From the NCBI GenBank assembly GCA_008973525.1, contig WACJ01000516.1:434001-498000 (forward strand): a stretch of 64,000 nt of DNA, written 5' to 3'. The DNA comes from Stenopsyche tienmushanensis (Eukaryota > Arthropoda > Insecta > Trichoptera > Stenopsychidae). Positions 24,001 to 35,824 of this stretch are shown here, piece by piece (the stretch's first letter is position 1; every line of letters starts with the position of its first letter). A program made the translations under genes and the position numbers. The notes below the pieces were generated by a model that was not told the DNA's origin, ran no database searches, and was given only the letters and a program-made list of their open reading frames with translations.

Positions 24001-25630
24001 TAAATACCTTTGGACAAGTGCATTTCTTACTTCTTGCATCATTTTTTAGTCGGCTGTCTGATGATCAATCGCTGAGCCGCATGCTCATAAACGGACAATG
24101 ATTCGGGAGTTTAAGTGTTATATCTGATCGGAGCTCATCGTCTATCTGCAGATCTTGCATTTACCATATTAAGTCGCAAATGATCCGCTAGCGACCCGAT
24201 ATTCGGCCAGAAAGTCATCGAATTCGATCCTGGGAAGAGTTGTCGTCAAACAAGTCTGACCTTTCAAATGGCATAACTCGTTTTGTCATCTCGAGCTTGC
24301 GGCATTTCCAAGTGGGCAGATTCTAAAAATGCAAAAACCTGTAATGAACATTAAGAGCTTTATAACACATCCATAAAATACGGTTTTAATTGCAGGATTT
24401 TGGAAGTCATAAAACGTTATTGGACATCCCCCGAATGGAAAACAAACATGTATGACAGGCCACTGAATGACCGGTTTCACATCAATATTTGAAGGATCAC
24501 GTGGAAATTTCGCAAATTGCATCAATTGCATTGTAAACAAAATATATTACTAACAACTTAACATATTTGAATTGACATAAGATATTTATGCATATTGAAA
24601 TTTACAATATGATCGATACAAGTCTGCTAGTGTTTCCTTGGGTGGCGAGACCAAACCAGCACAGATGTTTTGGCCAGCTTCCTTATAAGGAGTCACCCCA
24701 AATCTTTCCACGGCAGATAAACCAGCAAGTCTTTTGACATATCTCACCTATTTACGTCACCCACAATAAATAATACAAAAGAAGCACTTCGTCGGTCTGG
24801 GCTTTGGAAACTTGATACCTCGACTATAAATCATAGTCTAACGAGTGATGTTGACGTGCTCATTGCGCTTTGCTCGAGAGAAAATATAAGTTGCATTCCA
24901 ACATCTACGAGAAAAGTGATATTCCAATTCTGTAAACATTCTTTTTTTACTTTATAACTTATCTGGTAATAAAATACTACAATATAAAACAAGAAAGTGA
25001 AAACCGACTACGTGGAAGACGTATAAATATTGCTTTATCGTACAGGAATCTCAAGCAATTTACTATAAAGCGAAGGACTCTTTAATAAACGTTCTAGGAT
25101 AAGAATCAAATCCATGCGTTCAAATTAAAACATTAACATTATCTTACATTCGAAGCTGGAATCAAATGACCATCAAGTTTTTCATTTTGAACGTATCCTC
25201 GATTTTGATTTTGTCGTAGTATATTATTTTTGCGATCGATTTTTCGACTTTTTAATGCAAAAATGTATTGTTTTTTTTTTAGACAACTATTTTCACTGCA
25301 AAGTCAGCATAATGTTTTGATTTCCAAAGACCTTAATTGTCATAACTGAAAACTTTGGGATTATTTGGACATATAAGCGAGGTATTAAAAAAATCCTACT
25401 GCCCTCTACTTCCTGCAAATATTAAAAGGCGACATAATATTTTTTTTAATAAAAATATTACTGATGTTAATAATTATTAAAAGGGAAAACCAAATTAAAA
25501 AGTTTGAAAAATTGTTTTTTTATTCCATAATTTTTCAGTAAAACTACAATGAATTCTGCTGTAAGAAAGTTGTATAAGAAGAAAATAAACATAAATGGGA
25601 AACGCATAAGCCTTATTCTGATTTTGAAAG
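21100..25630. other. Long AT-rich stretch without a supported gene
   Basis: Scattered frames of 60-84 codons (about 21.9-22.27, 22.77-22.98 and 24.29-24.54 kb, often open on both strands) have no recognisable domains. A moderately GC-richer patch at 24.63-24.86 kb may be a retroelement scrap. Nothing else is seen. Confidence 0.45.
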
Positions 25631-25639
25631 TATTTGGTA

Positions 25640-26200
25640 TCTGGTAGTATCTGGTGATGAAACTTGGAGGAAACAAGGATTCAAATCACTAATTGGCGTT
25701 ACAACTCTTATGGGAGTCGTCCTCCGGAAAAATAATCGATCTGGTTATAGGAAGTAGTTACTGCCGTAAAATTCAACAGAGTATCTAGCATGGAAATATA
25801 ATCATGACGAAACAAATTGCACAAAAACGCATGAATGTTCTACGGGAATCATGGAAATGGAATCAGTGAAAATTATATTTTTGAGATCGAATGAACTGTA
25901 TGGTGCAAAATACGGCAATTAAATTGGCGATGGAGACTTGAACACTATAAAAGAAGCTGTTAATTCAAATCCTGATAGGGATGAACTGACAACTGTCAGG
26001 AGTGAATGCATAGGCCTTGAAAATTATGGGAATTCGACTCCAAAACATCAGGTAAGCTATAAAACTATGTGAAAAATGGAAATTGACAAAGACTTTTAGT
26101 AAAAAACTTAACATGTACAGTTTAGCGATTCGAATAGATGTGAACGATATTACTCTAACTAATTGTATAATTTCAGCTCTTTTGCTCAATTTTTCTATTG
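25640..26200 (+). pseudogene. Mutator-like transposase relic
   Basis: Plus-strand fragments, in order: WRKQGFKSLIGVTTLMGVV; then, after stops, HECSTGIMEMESVKIIF and LRSNELYGAKYGN; IGDGDLNTIKEAVNSNP; VRSECIGLENYGNSTP; and KLNMYSLAIRIDVND. The order and the GDGD motif match the domain I know as the Mutator-like transposase of arthropod hypothetical proteins (Pfam 'Mutator', recalled). It carries stops and frameshifts, so it is dead. A MITE is inserted directly at its right end (26201). Confidence 0.75.
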
Positions 26201-26348
26201 TACACTCAAACCTCTTTTTGTGCGATTTCAAAGTTATGCGGTTTTCAAAATCCGTGGAACGCATCTTCACTTTTTCTATGTAAGTCATAGATTTTTTGTT
26301 CGATTTTTCGCGGAACGCATCTACCGCACAAAAAAAGATTTAAGTGTA
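26201..26348 (+). mobile_element. 148-bp MITE of family R7 inserted in a transposase relic
   Basis: The left end TACACTCAAACCTCTTTTTG and the right end, the inverted TACACTTAAATCTTTTTTTG, are followed on both sides by TGCG. The outer TA is consistent with a Tc1/mariner-type target duplication. Subterminal GTGCGATTT and ATGCGGTTTT motifs recur. The 436-bp copy at 46783-47218 has the same ends. Confidence 0.85.
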
Positions 26349-27470
26349 CTAAATTTCAAGAATCATAAATCAGGCTTATTGCTTTTTTTAAATAATAATT
26401 TCGTATAACTTCTTAAGTTCTTATATCGTTCTGTTTTTATAACTCGTTATGTTGAGCCGACTTCTGAAGTCTGCTTGTTTTTCTGGATACTGATTACATT
26501 GCATAGATATTATCCTTTTGAATGTTGTTTAGATTGATATTGCCTAGATCGAAGGAAATAAAAACCACAATGCAAGCCACGTTCGACGACCCTGAGCGAC
26601 TTCTTGTATAGGCCTTGTTGCGAATAATTAAAATTAGCCAAATCTAAGCAGTGTTGAGGTGGGAGGCGAAAGGTTGACGGCTTTTGCCACTTGTTTACAC
26701 AGAAATCATTCGGCATAATTTAGAATCGACATGATCTCTAGAACGGGATATACAAAGTTATTTATCAAACGTAATTAAATATTTAAATTCACCAAAACGA
26801 CCTTCTCGTTATATAATGACCAGGCGTCGAAATGCAGGACCGTCTTCGTGCAGATTTTTTTGCGTGTTTTGTTGAATGTTATTGTTTTTAGGAACGAGGG
26901 TTGGTCACATATTTTCACAAATCACAAATCAGGTCACAAATTTCATTGTGTTTATATTGCGCAAACCAAATGTATTCTCCTCTAAACATTTCCAAATTAA
27001 TTATCGTCCGGAGATAATAAATCCGGCCAATAAAATAATTACATCATCGTTTAATGTAGTTTTGATATATTAAGATGATAAAGGCTGACATTGTCACAAT
27101 GAAGCAATTATTGATAGATCTTGATATGGTCACAATAACGAGTAATTTGCAAGTGGGCATTAAACTTAGCTTAAACGACATCACTTTATAAACGACTTTT
27201 CTGAGGGTGTTGAGTGTAATTATATCAACTTAAATTAACATACTCTATTATAAGGATGTGAACAGGATTTGATCAACATGTCAAATTTAAAGTATAAAGA
27301 TCTTCACGTGTCAGTATCCATTAGATACATCTGAGTGTAATAATTAATTTATATGGATCATAATTGCGTAAATTAGCAATTTAAATATGCTTAAATCATT
27401 TGTTATATAAATATTGACTCTAAAGATCAGAGCTTTATTAAAAATCTTTACTAGCATCAAAGGGCAGAGA
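26349..27470. other. No gene seen
   Basis: A 68-codon minus-strand frame near 26.5-26.7 kb and a plus-strand frame near 26.9 kb lack domains. AT-rich otherwise. Confidence 0.45.
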
Positions 27471-27479
27471 TCAGACACG

Positions 27480-27900
27480 AAAATTTGTCAAATACCTTGG
27501 CAGCATCCTAACAAAGGCGCTTGACCCGAATACAGAAGTAGGGTTCCGAATAGAAGTTGCGCGTTTTTTTTAAGTGGCTTTTAGCGATCCTTTTTATATG
27601 ACCATTACCAACCATTTTGACATGGTTTTTCATGGCATACATATATGTTTTTAAAAATGTGGTAGCCAGCCACATCTCCTGTAGGATTCGAACCAGAGAT
27701 GATCAAGTTACGAGTCCAACCGCTTAATGTGGGACTACCTACAGGCACGCGTGCTACATTTAATAAAATGTGGGACAATATGAACCTCAAACTCCGACAA
27801 AGTATGGTCAGCTTTTCTGTATGGCTGTGAAGCATAGAATCTGAAAGTGAACATTATGAACAGGCTAGAAGCATTCGAAATTTGAATTTGGAGCCTGAAT
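27480..27900 (+). pseudogene. Non-LTR reverse-transcriptase relic interrupted by a SINE
   Basis: Plus-strand 27480-27570 reads FVKYLGSILTKALDPNTEV then RIEVA. Plus-strand 27780-27890 reads NLKLR, (frame shift) KVWSAFLYGCEA, then a stop and MNRLEAFE. These are consecutive motifs of the thumb and C-terminal part of arthropod endonuclease/reverse-transcriptase elements (FKYLGS ... YVWSVLLYGCE ... LEAFEMW). The roughly 200 bp between them is the SINE at 27600-27790. Confidence 0.8.
27600..27790 (-). repeat. tRNA-derived SINE inserted in a LINE relic
   Basis: A perfect polymerase III B box GGTTCGAATCC lies on the minus strand (27694-27684). It is preceded by a tRNA-like CTCGTAA anticodon-loop region and a degenerate A box near 27745. 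The acceptor stem does not close, so this is a SINE and not a tRNA gene. A tail with repeated ATGG(T/C) motifs lies toward 27600. Confidence 0.6.
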
Positions 27901-27936
27901 TAATATTTATAAAGACCAGCTTAATATTTAACATTT

Positions 27937-28060
27937 AATAAATAATTAAATAAAACTCGCGAATATTGCATCACCCCTGATGATGCAATATTGTATCTCG
28001 CTCGCTCCAATCAAACCTTATTTAATCAAATGGCGGCTTAGTCTAATAAATATCGCCGGA
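27937..28060 (+). repeat. Dispersed repeat with perfect hairpin, copy 2
   Basis: Partner of 861-975. Arms AATATTGCATCA (27962-27973) and TGATGCAATATT (27981-27992) form a 12-bp perfect stem with a 7-nt loop. Confidence 0.75.
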
Positions 28061-29831
28061 TGTGATCGAGAATCGCACAATGATCTCACAAGAGAAAGTA
28101 CGATTACATCGCATTTTCGGACGTGCTTATATTTAGATGAGCATCATTTTTTTCCCAGAATTAACCCTCTGAATGACAGATTTATCTGAATATCGTCCGA
28201 TGAATTTATTATGAATATTTTGGTTGATTTATTTAGGAGACAAATATTAGAACGTCATCTTCTTTTTATATTTTTTTGTCGATTTTAGAATTACTCTCAG
28301 TTAGAGACAATTACTCGACTACCATAAAAAAATCTCGTTTTTATTAGATCGACCCTCTTACCATATTAGAAACATCTGACCATAAATTCTCGATTCGTCG
28401 AATTTCAAATGAATACACTTTTATTTTTTCGATCGTGATCTGTACACTATGATCCCATTTACTTATTGTACTAAAACGGTAAATGTATTCAAAAGCCATA
28501 ATTCAAAGACACGCGAAGGTTATGATGACCATAGATCTTCTATGTAGCGGCCAGCGGCTTACCATAATTGGTTAAGCCGATTAACATCTCGAAAATATAA
28601 TCTCAAGTTCTTTAAGATGAGAATTAGGCTATATGGACCACGAGTACAAGGATTTGAGATAGCTCAGATTGCCAATTTCGAATTAATACCGCCGTTCCAA
28701 AATTAGGCTCGCTTAACTGTACTATATGATGAATTATGTATCCAAGCATATAAATAATGAACGAGTAAATCCTGGAAATTGTGTCATACGACCAAATGTG
28801 GTCGGTCGTTATTCATCTAATAACAATTATGAAGAGGCGCAATAAATTAAGCAATCTTGACCGAAATCAGCAATTGCATTTGAAGATCGTTCATGCAATT
28901 TTGATATGACAGGTTGAAATTCACTGGAGGATATTAATTCAGCTATGGCGTCCATAACGATTCTGTCCAATTACATAAATTAATTTAATGTTCTGTTATC
29001 AGCTAATGTCAAAGAGGTTAAAATTTATAAAGCTGATGCTCGCCACCTGTTTTATTTTATTGTTCATCGTCGAAGAGCGAGTAAATAATGATCCACGAAC
29101 ACTTTTTAATACGCAAAAATACACAAATTCGCCGTGAAAATAAATAGCTTTGAATGAGTTAAGGATATAAAAATGTCAAGAGTTCGCAACGTGTTGAGAA
29201 TGCTGAATGCGTTTCAAAGAAACCTACGAATGACATCAGATCTAAATAAAACCAGGTTACATACGTCCTACTCAAGCAGCAAAACTGTCAATACCTGCAA
29301 CTGTCTGCAAAAATATTCTTTAATAAATGTCTCAATCTGTTAAAGGGGTTGGCTTGGATACATTTCGATTTCGATTAAATCTGCCATCCCGGATTTGAAT
29401 TCATATAACATGTCGTAAAAAGTGATTTTACGACACTGTTATATGTTTTCTTTGCCATTAATTTGAATTAATTAAGGCTCATATATTTAAATTGTATAGT
29501 CAATAACATTATTCACAATAAACAGCATACAAATATAAGAGGTACCTCAATTGTAGTTCTGCTAAGATAAATAATACATTAAAAATGTTAATGTATTTGC
29601 AATTGAATTCAATACCAATTTCTAGCAACTGGTGATAAATATAATAAAATGAGACCGTAGAAGTCTACATTTTTCAGAAGTCTTCTTAGTAAGATGTTGT
29701 AACCTAATTAATAATTCATAACATTAGGTAACTCCAGTTTTTAATGTCGTTTTTTTCAATGAAGCATTATTTTTTTGAATCGTTATTATAAAGAATATAA
29801 TTTCTATCCAAATCTTAAGGGACGATTCTAC
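28061..29831. other. No gene seen
   Basis: AT-rich. No frames, repeats or structures worth naming were recognised. Confidence 0.5.
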
Positions 29832-30540
29832 CTTGTTGGTTCAAAAAGAATATTTTTTTCTTTCTTCGTGTATCGGAAAGAACCAATGTTTAGGAATACG
29901 TTCAGTAAATTTCAACTCGATATAAATTAAATTCGCAAAGTTATAGGCCGACGAAGAGAAGCTGGACCTCGCGAAGCTGAGGAGAGGATAAACTTCAAAC
30001 GCGTTTTTCTCGAAACTACTTTTTCCAAGCTCATGGAAGTGCTCCCACACGCCTTAGATGAGCATTTTTTATGAAATTTAACAGACACGTGTATAATAAA
30101 CGTGTTCATCGTATAGACTACAATTATTTAAAATATTCAAAAGTATTTATTTAATGACCAAAAAACTACAAAAAATGTTGGCAAAAACACAAACTTTTTT
30201 TTAATTGCTCACATTTTATTTTAATTTTCAATATTTCTTCTTGATTGTAGTCTAAGCTATACACAATATTATGCAAAGTAAAAATATGTTTAATTTTTTT
30301 ACTGCAAATTATCTGTTCAGTACTTAAGACTTCCATGGTGAAGAATGTCATCGATCGCGCACCGATATACGTGGCTCTCCACACACTCCCACTACCATAC
30401 TTTTTCATACTTTAAAAAATATTTTTATATTCAATAAAGATTGCTTAGTCAACACACTAAATATTAACATTCTATATTTAATACTTTTCGCATAAAAAAA
30501 TGTTAAAGAATCGATCACTTTTAGACCCAACAACGTGGAA
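29832..30540 (+). repeat. Unclassified dispersed repeat R1, copy 3 (about 700 bp)
   Basis: Full-length partner of 2863-3568. Left edges agree at TTGTTGGTTCAAAAA. Right edges agree near CGATC(A/T)CTTTTAG. Divergence is moderate, with small indels, indicating old insertions. Confidence 0.85.
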
Positions 30541-31188
30541 ATAATTCTCTTGTGAAAAAAAATTGCGTAGTTTATTTATCTTATGGTGAACTTTTTAAAT
30601 GCTTATATTTTCCATTAATAACAACGATCGATGATATTTTAGATAGCTAGTACTGTAAAAAGCTACTACTACACAACTTGTTTAAAATCAATATGACACA
30701 CAGTACAGCTTATCTAACATTACAGTATTAATCGCAGTACAACCAAAATTAATTTAAAAAATTGCAAAAAGGGTAATGTGGCGCTTATTCGAAAGAGCGA
30801 AAACTGATATTTTCTGTCATGTAGAATAAGTAATAATTGTGTGATGGACTATTTAAATGTCTCTCTGTAACATGGGGGGAAAAATAATTGATATCTCATA
30901 TACTGTTTGTGTAATTCGTTTTGAAAATAAGGTAGTTTCGCTGCCGCACTCAGTATTAGATAATAACATACATCTGTTCGTAATTATAATTGATTTATAA
31001 ATGTTTCTGTAAGTCATTTTATATTAAAGTAACTATGTTGCATTCAAATTAGCAATCCATTATGATAAAATGTGATAAATAGTGAACTCGGTATTGATAA
31101 ATCATTTTAGTTTATTCTGGTAAATTTCTCAAACTCGACGATCTATTGAAGAGTATTAACAGCTTTTAAAAATTAACATATCTTTCAT
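30541..31188. other. No gene seen
   Basis: AT-rich sequence without recognisable features. Confidence 0.5.
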
Positions 31189-31282
31189 TAAGTTCGTAGG
31201 ATTTGTTTTTGTGAAAGGAATTTGTGATAAACGACCCCAAACGAAGAAGAAAAAAGTTTAAGTGAAAAATCCTACGAACTTA
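31189..31282. mobile_element. 94-bp miniature inverted-repeat element
   Basis: Perfect 16-bp terminal inverted repeats (TAAGTTCGTAGGATTT at 31189-31204 and its complement at 31267-31282) enclose 62 bp. The outermost TA on both sides fits a Tc1/mariner-type target site. No partner copy is seen in the window. Confidence 0.8.
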
Positions 31283-31639
31283 TTGAGTGATGTTTTATAA
31301 ACTCTTCTTATTCCTATGTTAGAATAAATAGTAAATTTTGGAAAATATGGGAATAGTAATTTATTGAACAAGCCTGTCCATAAATTACTTGAAACTCCCC
31401 AACTTTCATATGTTGGCTAAACACCCATAGTGCAATCATATGTACAATAATATGTATTCAATCGTGCTGCCAGTTTCAATTCAATTTCATCAAAATTGAC
31501 TGCAGATTTTTTGAAATTTGTTGAAGGATTCTCTGCTTTTCGTTGTTGATTAAGATTGTTGATTATAAAACAGTGTTTTTTTTTAAAGAACCGGTCATTT
31601 TGAATTAAGTATACAAGAAGTGTTAGGTAGGTTTAGTGT

Positions 31640-31730
31640 ACAATTTAACCTATTTGGATTCGAATTGACGATCTCTCATTATCCGGGTGCTTATTCTTTT
31701 CACTTGGCTATAGGGCTTCTATTTATTCAC
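31640..31730 (-). repeat. tRNA-like SINE head (weak)
   Basis: On the minus strand TATAGCCAAGTG resembles a polymerase III A box and AATTCGAATCC a decayed B box, at tRNA-like spacing. The tail is not defined. Confidence 0.4.
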
Positions 31731-31812
31731 TTCAAATTTAACTACATGCATTGGCACGAAGCAGAATCTTCATGACAATGGTCGATATTTACAGCAGGCA
31801 TGTGTGTATGAG

Positions 31813-31930
31813 TTACGACCCTGATTGTGACTGATATGGATCAGCAGTCTCCGAGGATGGAGGCGTCTCTGGTGGGCATCGAACCTGCCATCCTGCAAAT
31901 GTACGCATGCAAGCCTACTCGATTGCATGA
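31813..31930 (-). repeat. tRNA-derived SINE relic
   Basis: A B box GGTTCGATGCC lies on the minus strand (31885-31875), with tRNA-like sequence 5' of it. The adjoining GAGGATGGAGGCGTCTCTGG block recurs at 13.85 kb. GC-richer sequence, with both strands open, continues to about 32130 and may belong to the same insertion. Confidence 0.5.
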
Positions 31931-32136
31931 CTCAAACCAGACGTATTGGACAAAAATGTGCCACGTTTTGCAAGAGTGGGCTCAGTCACCATTTTTGGAC
32001 GCTGACATTTTGCATTCATCCATTCGGCACCAAGAACCGAAAGCACCATCGGGATATCGTCTCCGACCACTTCTGCGAAGGTCGCTCGAGAGCCATTCAA
32101 TGGAATCATAATAAAAATATAGACAATCAATAACAA

Positions 32137-32932
32137 TATGCTATCTCTCCATATTTAAATTTGATGACTCTCTAAATAGGAAATATTTGCTGCTATGTAA
32201 TATAAAAAGAAATTAAAATATACATGTATATTTTCTGATTGAAAGAAACCACAGGTGATGAATGCTATGCTATTTTTTTCGCTATTTTATTATAAATTTA
32301 ACGCTTTAATATGCAAAATGAAAGCGCAATAATCGAATCAGCGTATAACGAGCGTAACACTTTTAAAACAACAGATGCTATTTATAAACATTATATAAAT
32401 CATATTAATCCATGGGAAAGAATTTGTTTAGCCCGATAGAGAGTTTATGATTTTTAGCATAGTTGATTACTACATATTCCTAATTCTGTAGAAAAAATGT
32501 AGAAAATCAGAGAGAAAAAGAATCCAAATAAACTTGAAACTTTGAAGACATTTATATGTCATGTCATGTTAAACTTGTTTACAACAACATTATAAAATAC
32601 TCACACAAACTCAACAATTTTTTATTTACTTTTTTTAACGTTAAACATAAGATAAAATAAACATTTTGACCTGATTTTGCGAACCACCATAACCACACAT
32701 GTGTAAAATAAGCTCGTAGAATTTCAGACCGATCAGCGACTTGGTTTTTCGAAATTTTATAAACGCCACATACAAAAATCTTGTTTCGAGAAAAAACGCG
32801 TTTAAAATTCTAAGTACTAGAAAATTATTGAAAAAAGAAATATATTACTAATCAGCGATTCCAACTACATAAAGAAATCCTTCAGCTATCTTTATCTTGT
32901 CTTTTTTGGCTGATTTGGCGTGTCTACGACCT
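32137..32932. other. No gene seen
   Basis: AT-rich DNA up to the target site of the hAT element. Confidence 0.5.
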
Positions 32933-33885
32933 GTTACGACCAGTGATGTAGTGGGGCGGGGGCGCGTGGGGTTGGCGCTCCCACACTTTTTTCCTAGACG
33001 ATTTGGAAATTTTGCATAGTATAAATTGTAAAAAAAAAATTTTTTTTAAGACCCAAAAATGTGTTAAAAATATTGTTTATTTAAAATGTGTAAAAAAAGT
33101 ATTTGTTTCCACATGGTTACCAAAAATCAAATAAAAGACACGATGGGATAAATTATTACCTTTTTTCTTTCCGGTGCTCTAAGAACTAGCTAAGAAAGTA
33201 GCTTAAAGTTGTAAGATAGATAAATATATAGTTTTTTATGAGTGGATAGAAGTCTAGACTCGTTCGGGATCCCATTTGGCGCGGGCTAATTATGTAAATT
33301 AGCCTCTGATGGGGCTTTCGTGATCGTACAGATCATAGAAGATCCCGGATATGCATTTATCTCTGAAAATGCCGCAAAAAAACTTAAAAAAGGACGGAGT
33401 GGTCACAAGGTCTGTGTGTCCAACCGGTCCGCTTTTCCAACCGCTGACATGATGAATGAATGCCTTGCAATCGGATGCCATACTCGAACATGTCTAGAGA
33501 ACGATTACGAGCTCTCATTATAAAACGAAGTTGACCGAAGAATACTGATTGGGTGGGTTGTTTAAATTTTACAATCAATGAAAAATATTGTTGTCTTTAT
33601 TTTATTGCGGGCTTATGCCAACTTGGTCGACCCAGTGTTTAAATGATAATGAAAAAAAGAGGGACTAGACAACTTAGTATATATTAAAAAACTGACAAAG
33701 ATCAGTGTTCCATCAGTGTTGATTAAAAATAAAGATCCATGTGCAACTCTCAACTTGGTCGGTGTTTTGCGCCCTAAGCTCAGTTGCGTCCATAACGTTT
33801 AGGGAGAGGGGGGGGGGTAATAAAATATTATAATTAATCAGCGCTCCCAGACTTTTTTATTTAGCACTACACCACTGGTTACGAC
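32933..33885 (-). mobile_element. Non-autonomous hAT element with perfect 8-bp target duplication (family R4)
   Basis: The 937-bp body 32941-33877 starts CAGTGATGTAGTG and ends with the inverted CAGTGGTGTAGTG (one mismatch). It is flanked on both sides by GTTACGAC (32933-32940 and 33878-33885). These are textbook hAT hallmarks. A GCGCTCCCA(C/G)ACTTTTTT block lies near both ends but in direct, not inverted, orientation. Short frames occur on both strands, none resembling a transposase. The related copy at 10.24-10.86 kb aligns in the opposite orientation, so the strand given is relative to that copy. Confidence 0.92.
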
Positions 33886-35800
33886 CTGACAAGCAAGTGG
33901 AAAGTAAAAGCTTAAAAGAAAGAGCTAAAAATTTTTTTAAAAAAGAGACGATTTTTTGACGTGATAAACTGAGATAACCTCTTAAGTTATACCCTTTATT
34001 CCTTTTAAGTTAAACAAAGTAAACAAGCCAATTATTGTCTATATCAACTATTTTTTTAAAAGAAATAATTCCATCTTATTGAAGATTTTGCTCCAGAAAA
34101 CCCTTTTCGGTAAAATCAACATGGTCTTCTCGAGCAATTATCAAAAATCTTCAGAGGAAAACTAATAAGACTTTAAAAAGCCTCACACCCTTCCTATCAA
34201 AATGGTATCCTTTAATACGTTCATGCAGATTATTTGCTGGGTGAACGTTAAAAATGAAACTCAGAGATTATGCTGTCTTCAATGTTGAGCATACTATGAG
34301 GTGAATATATGATTTAGACAAGATGGATGTAATTCTTTCCTATGAATGGATATTGAAGTGACCGCAGTTCTGCAATGGACTATACAATAGTGATGATGAT
34401 TCAAATTTTATCAATTGCCATCTTAGCGAATTCTCAAATATACATTTTCATCGGCTTCGTCTTATTCATCGAATACGCCTATGCAATATTCATACATTCA
34501 TTGTTAGCAATTTTATCTTCAACTCAATATCGTCGTAGTAGAATTGGGACAAATTTACTGCAACCGTCCATTCATACGCCGACTGAGAAACAGTTAACAA
34601 CAAAATCTGATAGTCATGATCGAAAACCGTCAATAGGTCGCATAATACGCATATTATGTATCGACGATTACAATTTGTCGTACATACGCCCACTGTTAAA
34701 ATGATAAATATTCATCTCCGGCAAATCAGATCTATTCTGATTCTCACGTTGTGCAATTCGCAGTATGGTATGAATCAATATGCGCTCAACAAGATCGTCG
34801 TAATTTACTCCTTAATTTACCAACGTTGGAAGGTCGTCTAATAAGATAGTCAATCTCAATTAGTCGATGATTTAAATGCCACCAAGTGTACCACCGGTGA
34901 TGAAAGGGTCATTGCGAACAGAGACGTTAAGTTGTCCACTTGGATTTATTGCACATGACATTATGAGCTTAGTTCTAGTTTGAACCTAATTTGGCAAATG
35001 GCCGATAAGTTAATGATATAAAAAATATTTATTATTTTTTCAACGCAATCATGATCAAAATCATGCAGAATTGTCTAACAGCAAAATGATATTCCGGTTT
35101 GAGTTAGCCGATTATAGCCAATAATCATAATAAATTCCAATCCACCTGTTTAAAAATTCGATTAAAATGTTAATCTATTTTAGAAAATACCAGTCTGTCA
35201 AAATAATATACAAGCCACATCTTCTTTAGTATAGAAAACAAAAAACATCAGCAATAAATATAATTTTGTACACTGGAATACGTTATAAAATGAATACATT
35301 AACAACAGAGATTGCCAGTTTTTCCTAATATCGTTTTGATATATTTTTAAGACTTTAGATGAATTTATCCAAATTTTTTCACTCCCAGATATGTTCATTT
35401 TTGCTGAAAATTTCAAAACTAAATTTTCCGGGAAAATTTATTTTCTCATTGCCTTGAATATATATGATAATCAAGTCTAATTTATTCTGAATAAAATAAT
35501 TATTTTACAGAAATTAAATAAAAATATTGAGAATATAGCAACATTGAAGTTTAGTTTCATTCAATTAGTATTAATTGGATTATTGTTAAGTGGAAAATAT
35601 TTATTTATAATATATTTAGATGCATTAAAATTTAACAAAAACAATGGTTTATTTTCAACAAATTAATGCGAAACCTGATATTCAAAACTGAAGCAATTTT
35701 AAAGCTGTGTGTCTGGATATTAGAGTGGCATCCGAAGACAACTCTGTTCATTATTTTTCTCTATTCATAAGTATAAATTAAATGAAATCCTTCATGAATA
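33886..35800. other. No supported gene
   Basis: A 109-codon plus-strand frame (34375-34704) begins with hydrophobic residues but overlaps open frames on the other strand, and no family is recognised. The rest is AT-rich. Confidence 0.4.
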
Positions 35801-35824
35801 AATTATTGATCCGAAGATTCCCTT

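Noticed and set aside
27684..27745. Possible tRNA-Thr gene on the minus strand
   Set aside because: The B box is perfect and the anticodon region looks right, but no acceptor stem pairs and the A box is degenerate. It interrupts a LINE relic, so it is a SINE.
33299..33578. Conserved open frames in both copies of the R4 hAT family
   Set aside because: Three frames on two strands are equally well kept, which reflects sequence identity and fewer AT-type stops, not selection on one protein. None resembles a transposase.
34375..34704. 109-codon frame with hydrophobic N-terminus
   Set aside because: Overlapping frames on both strands, no domain, no splice signals and AT-biased composition point to chance.
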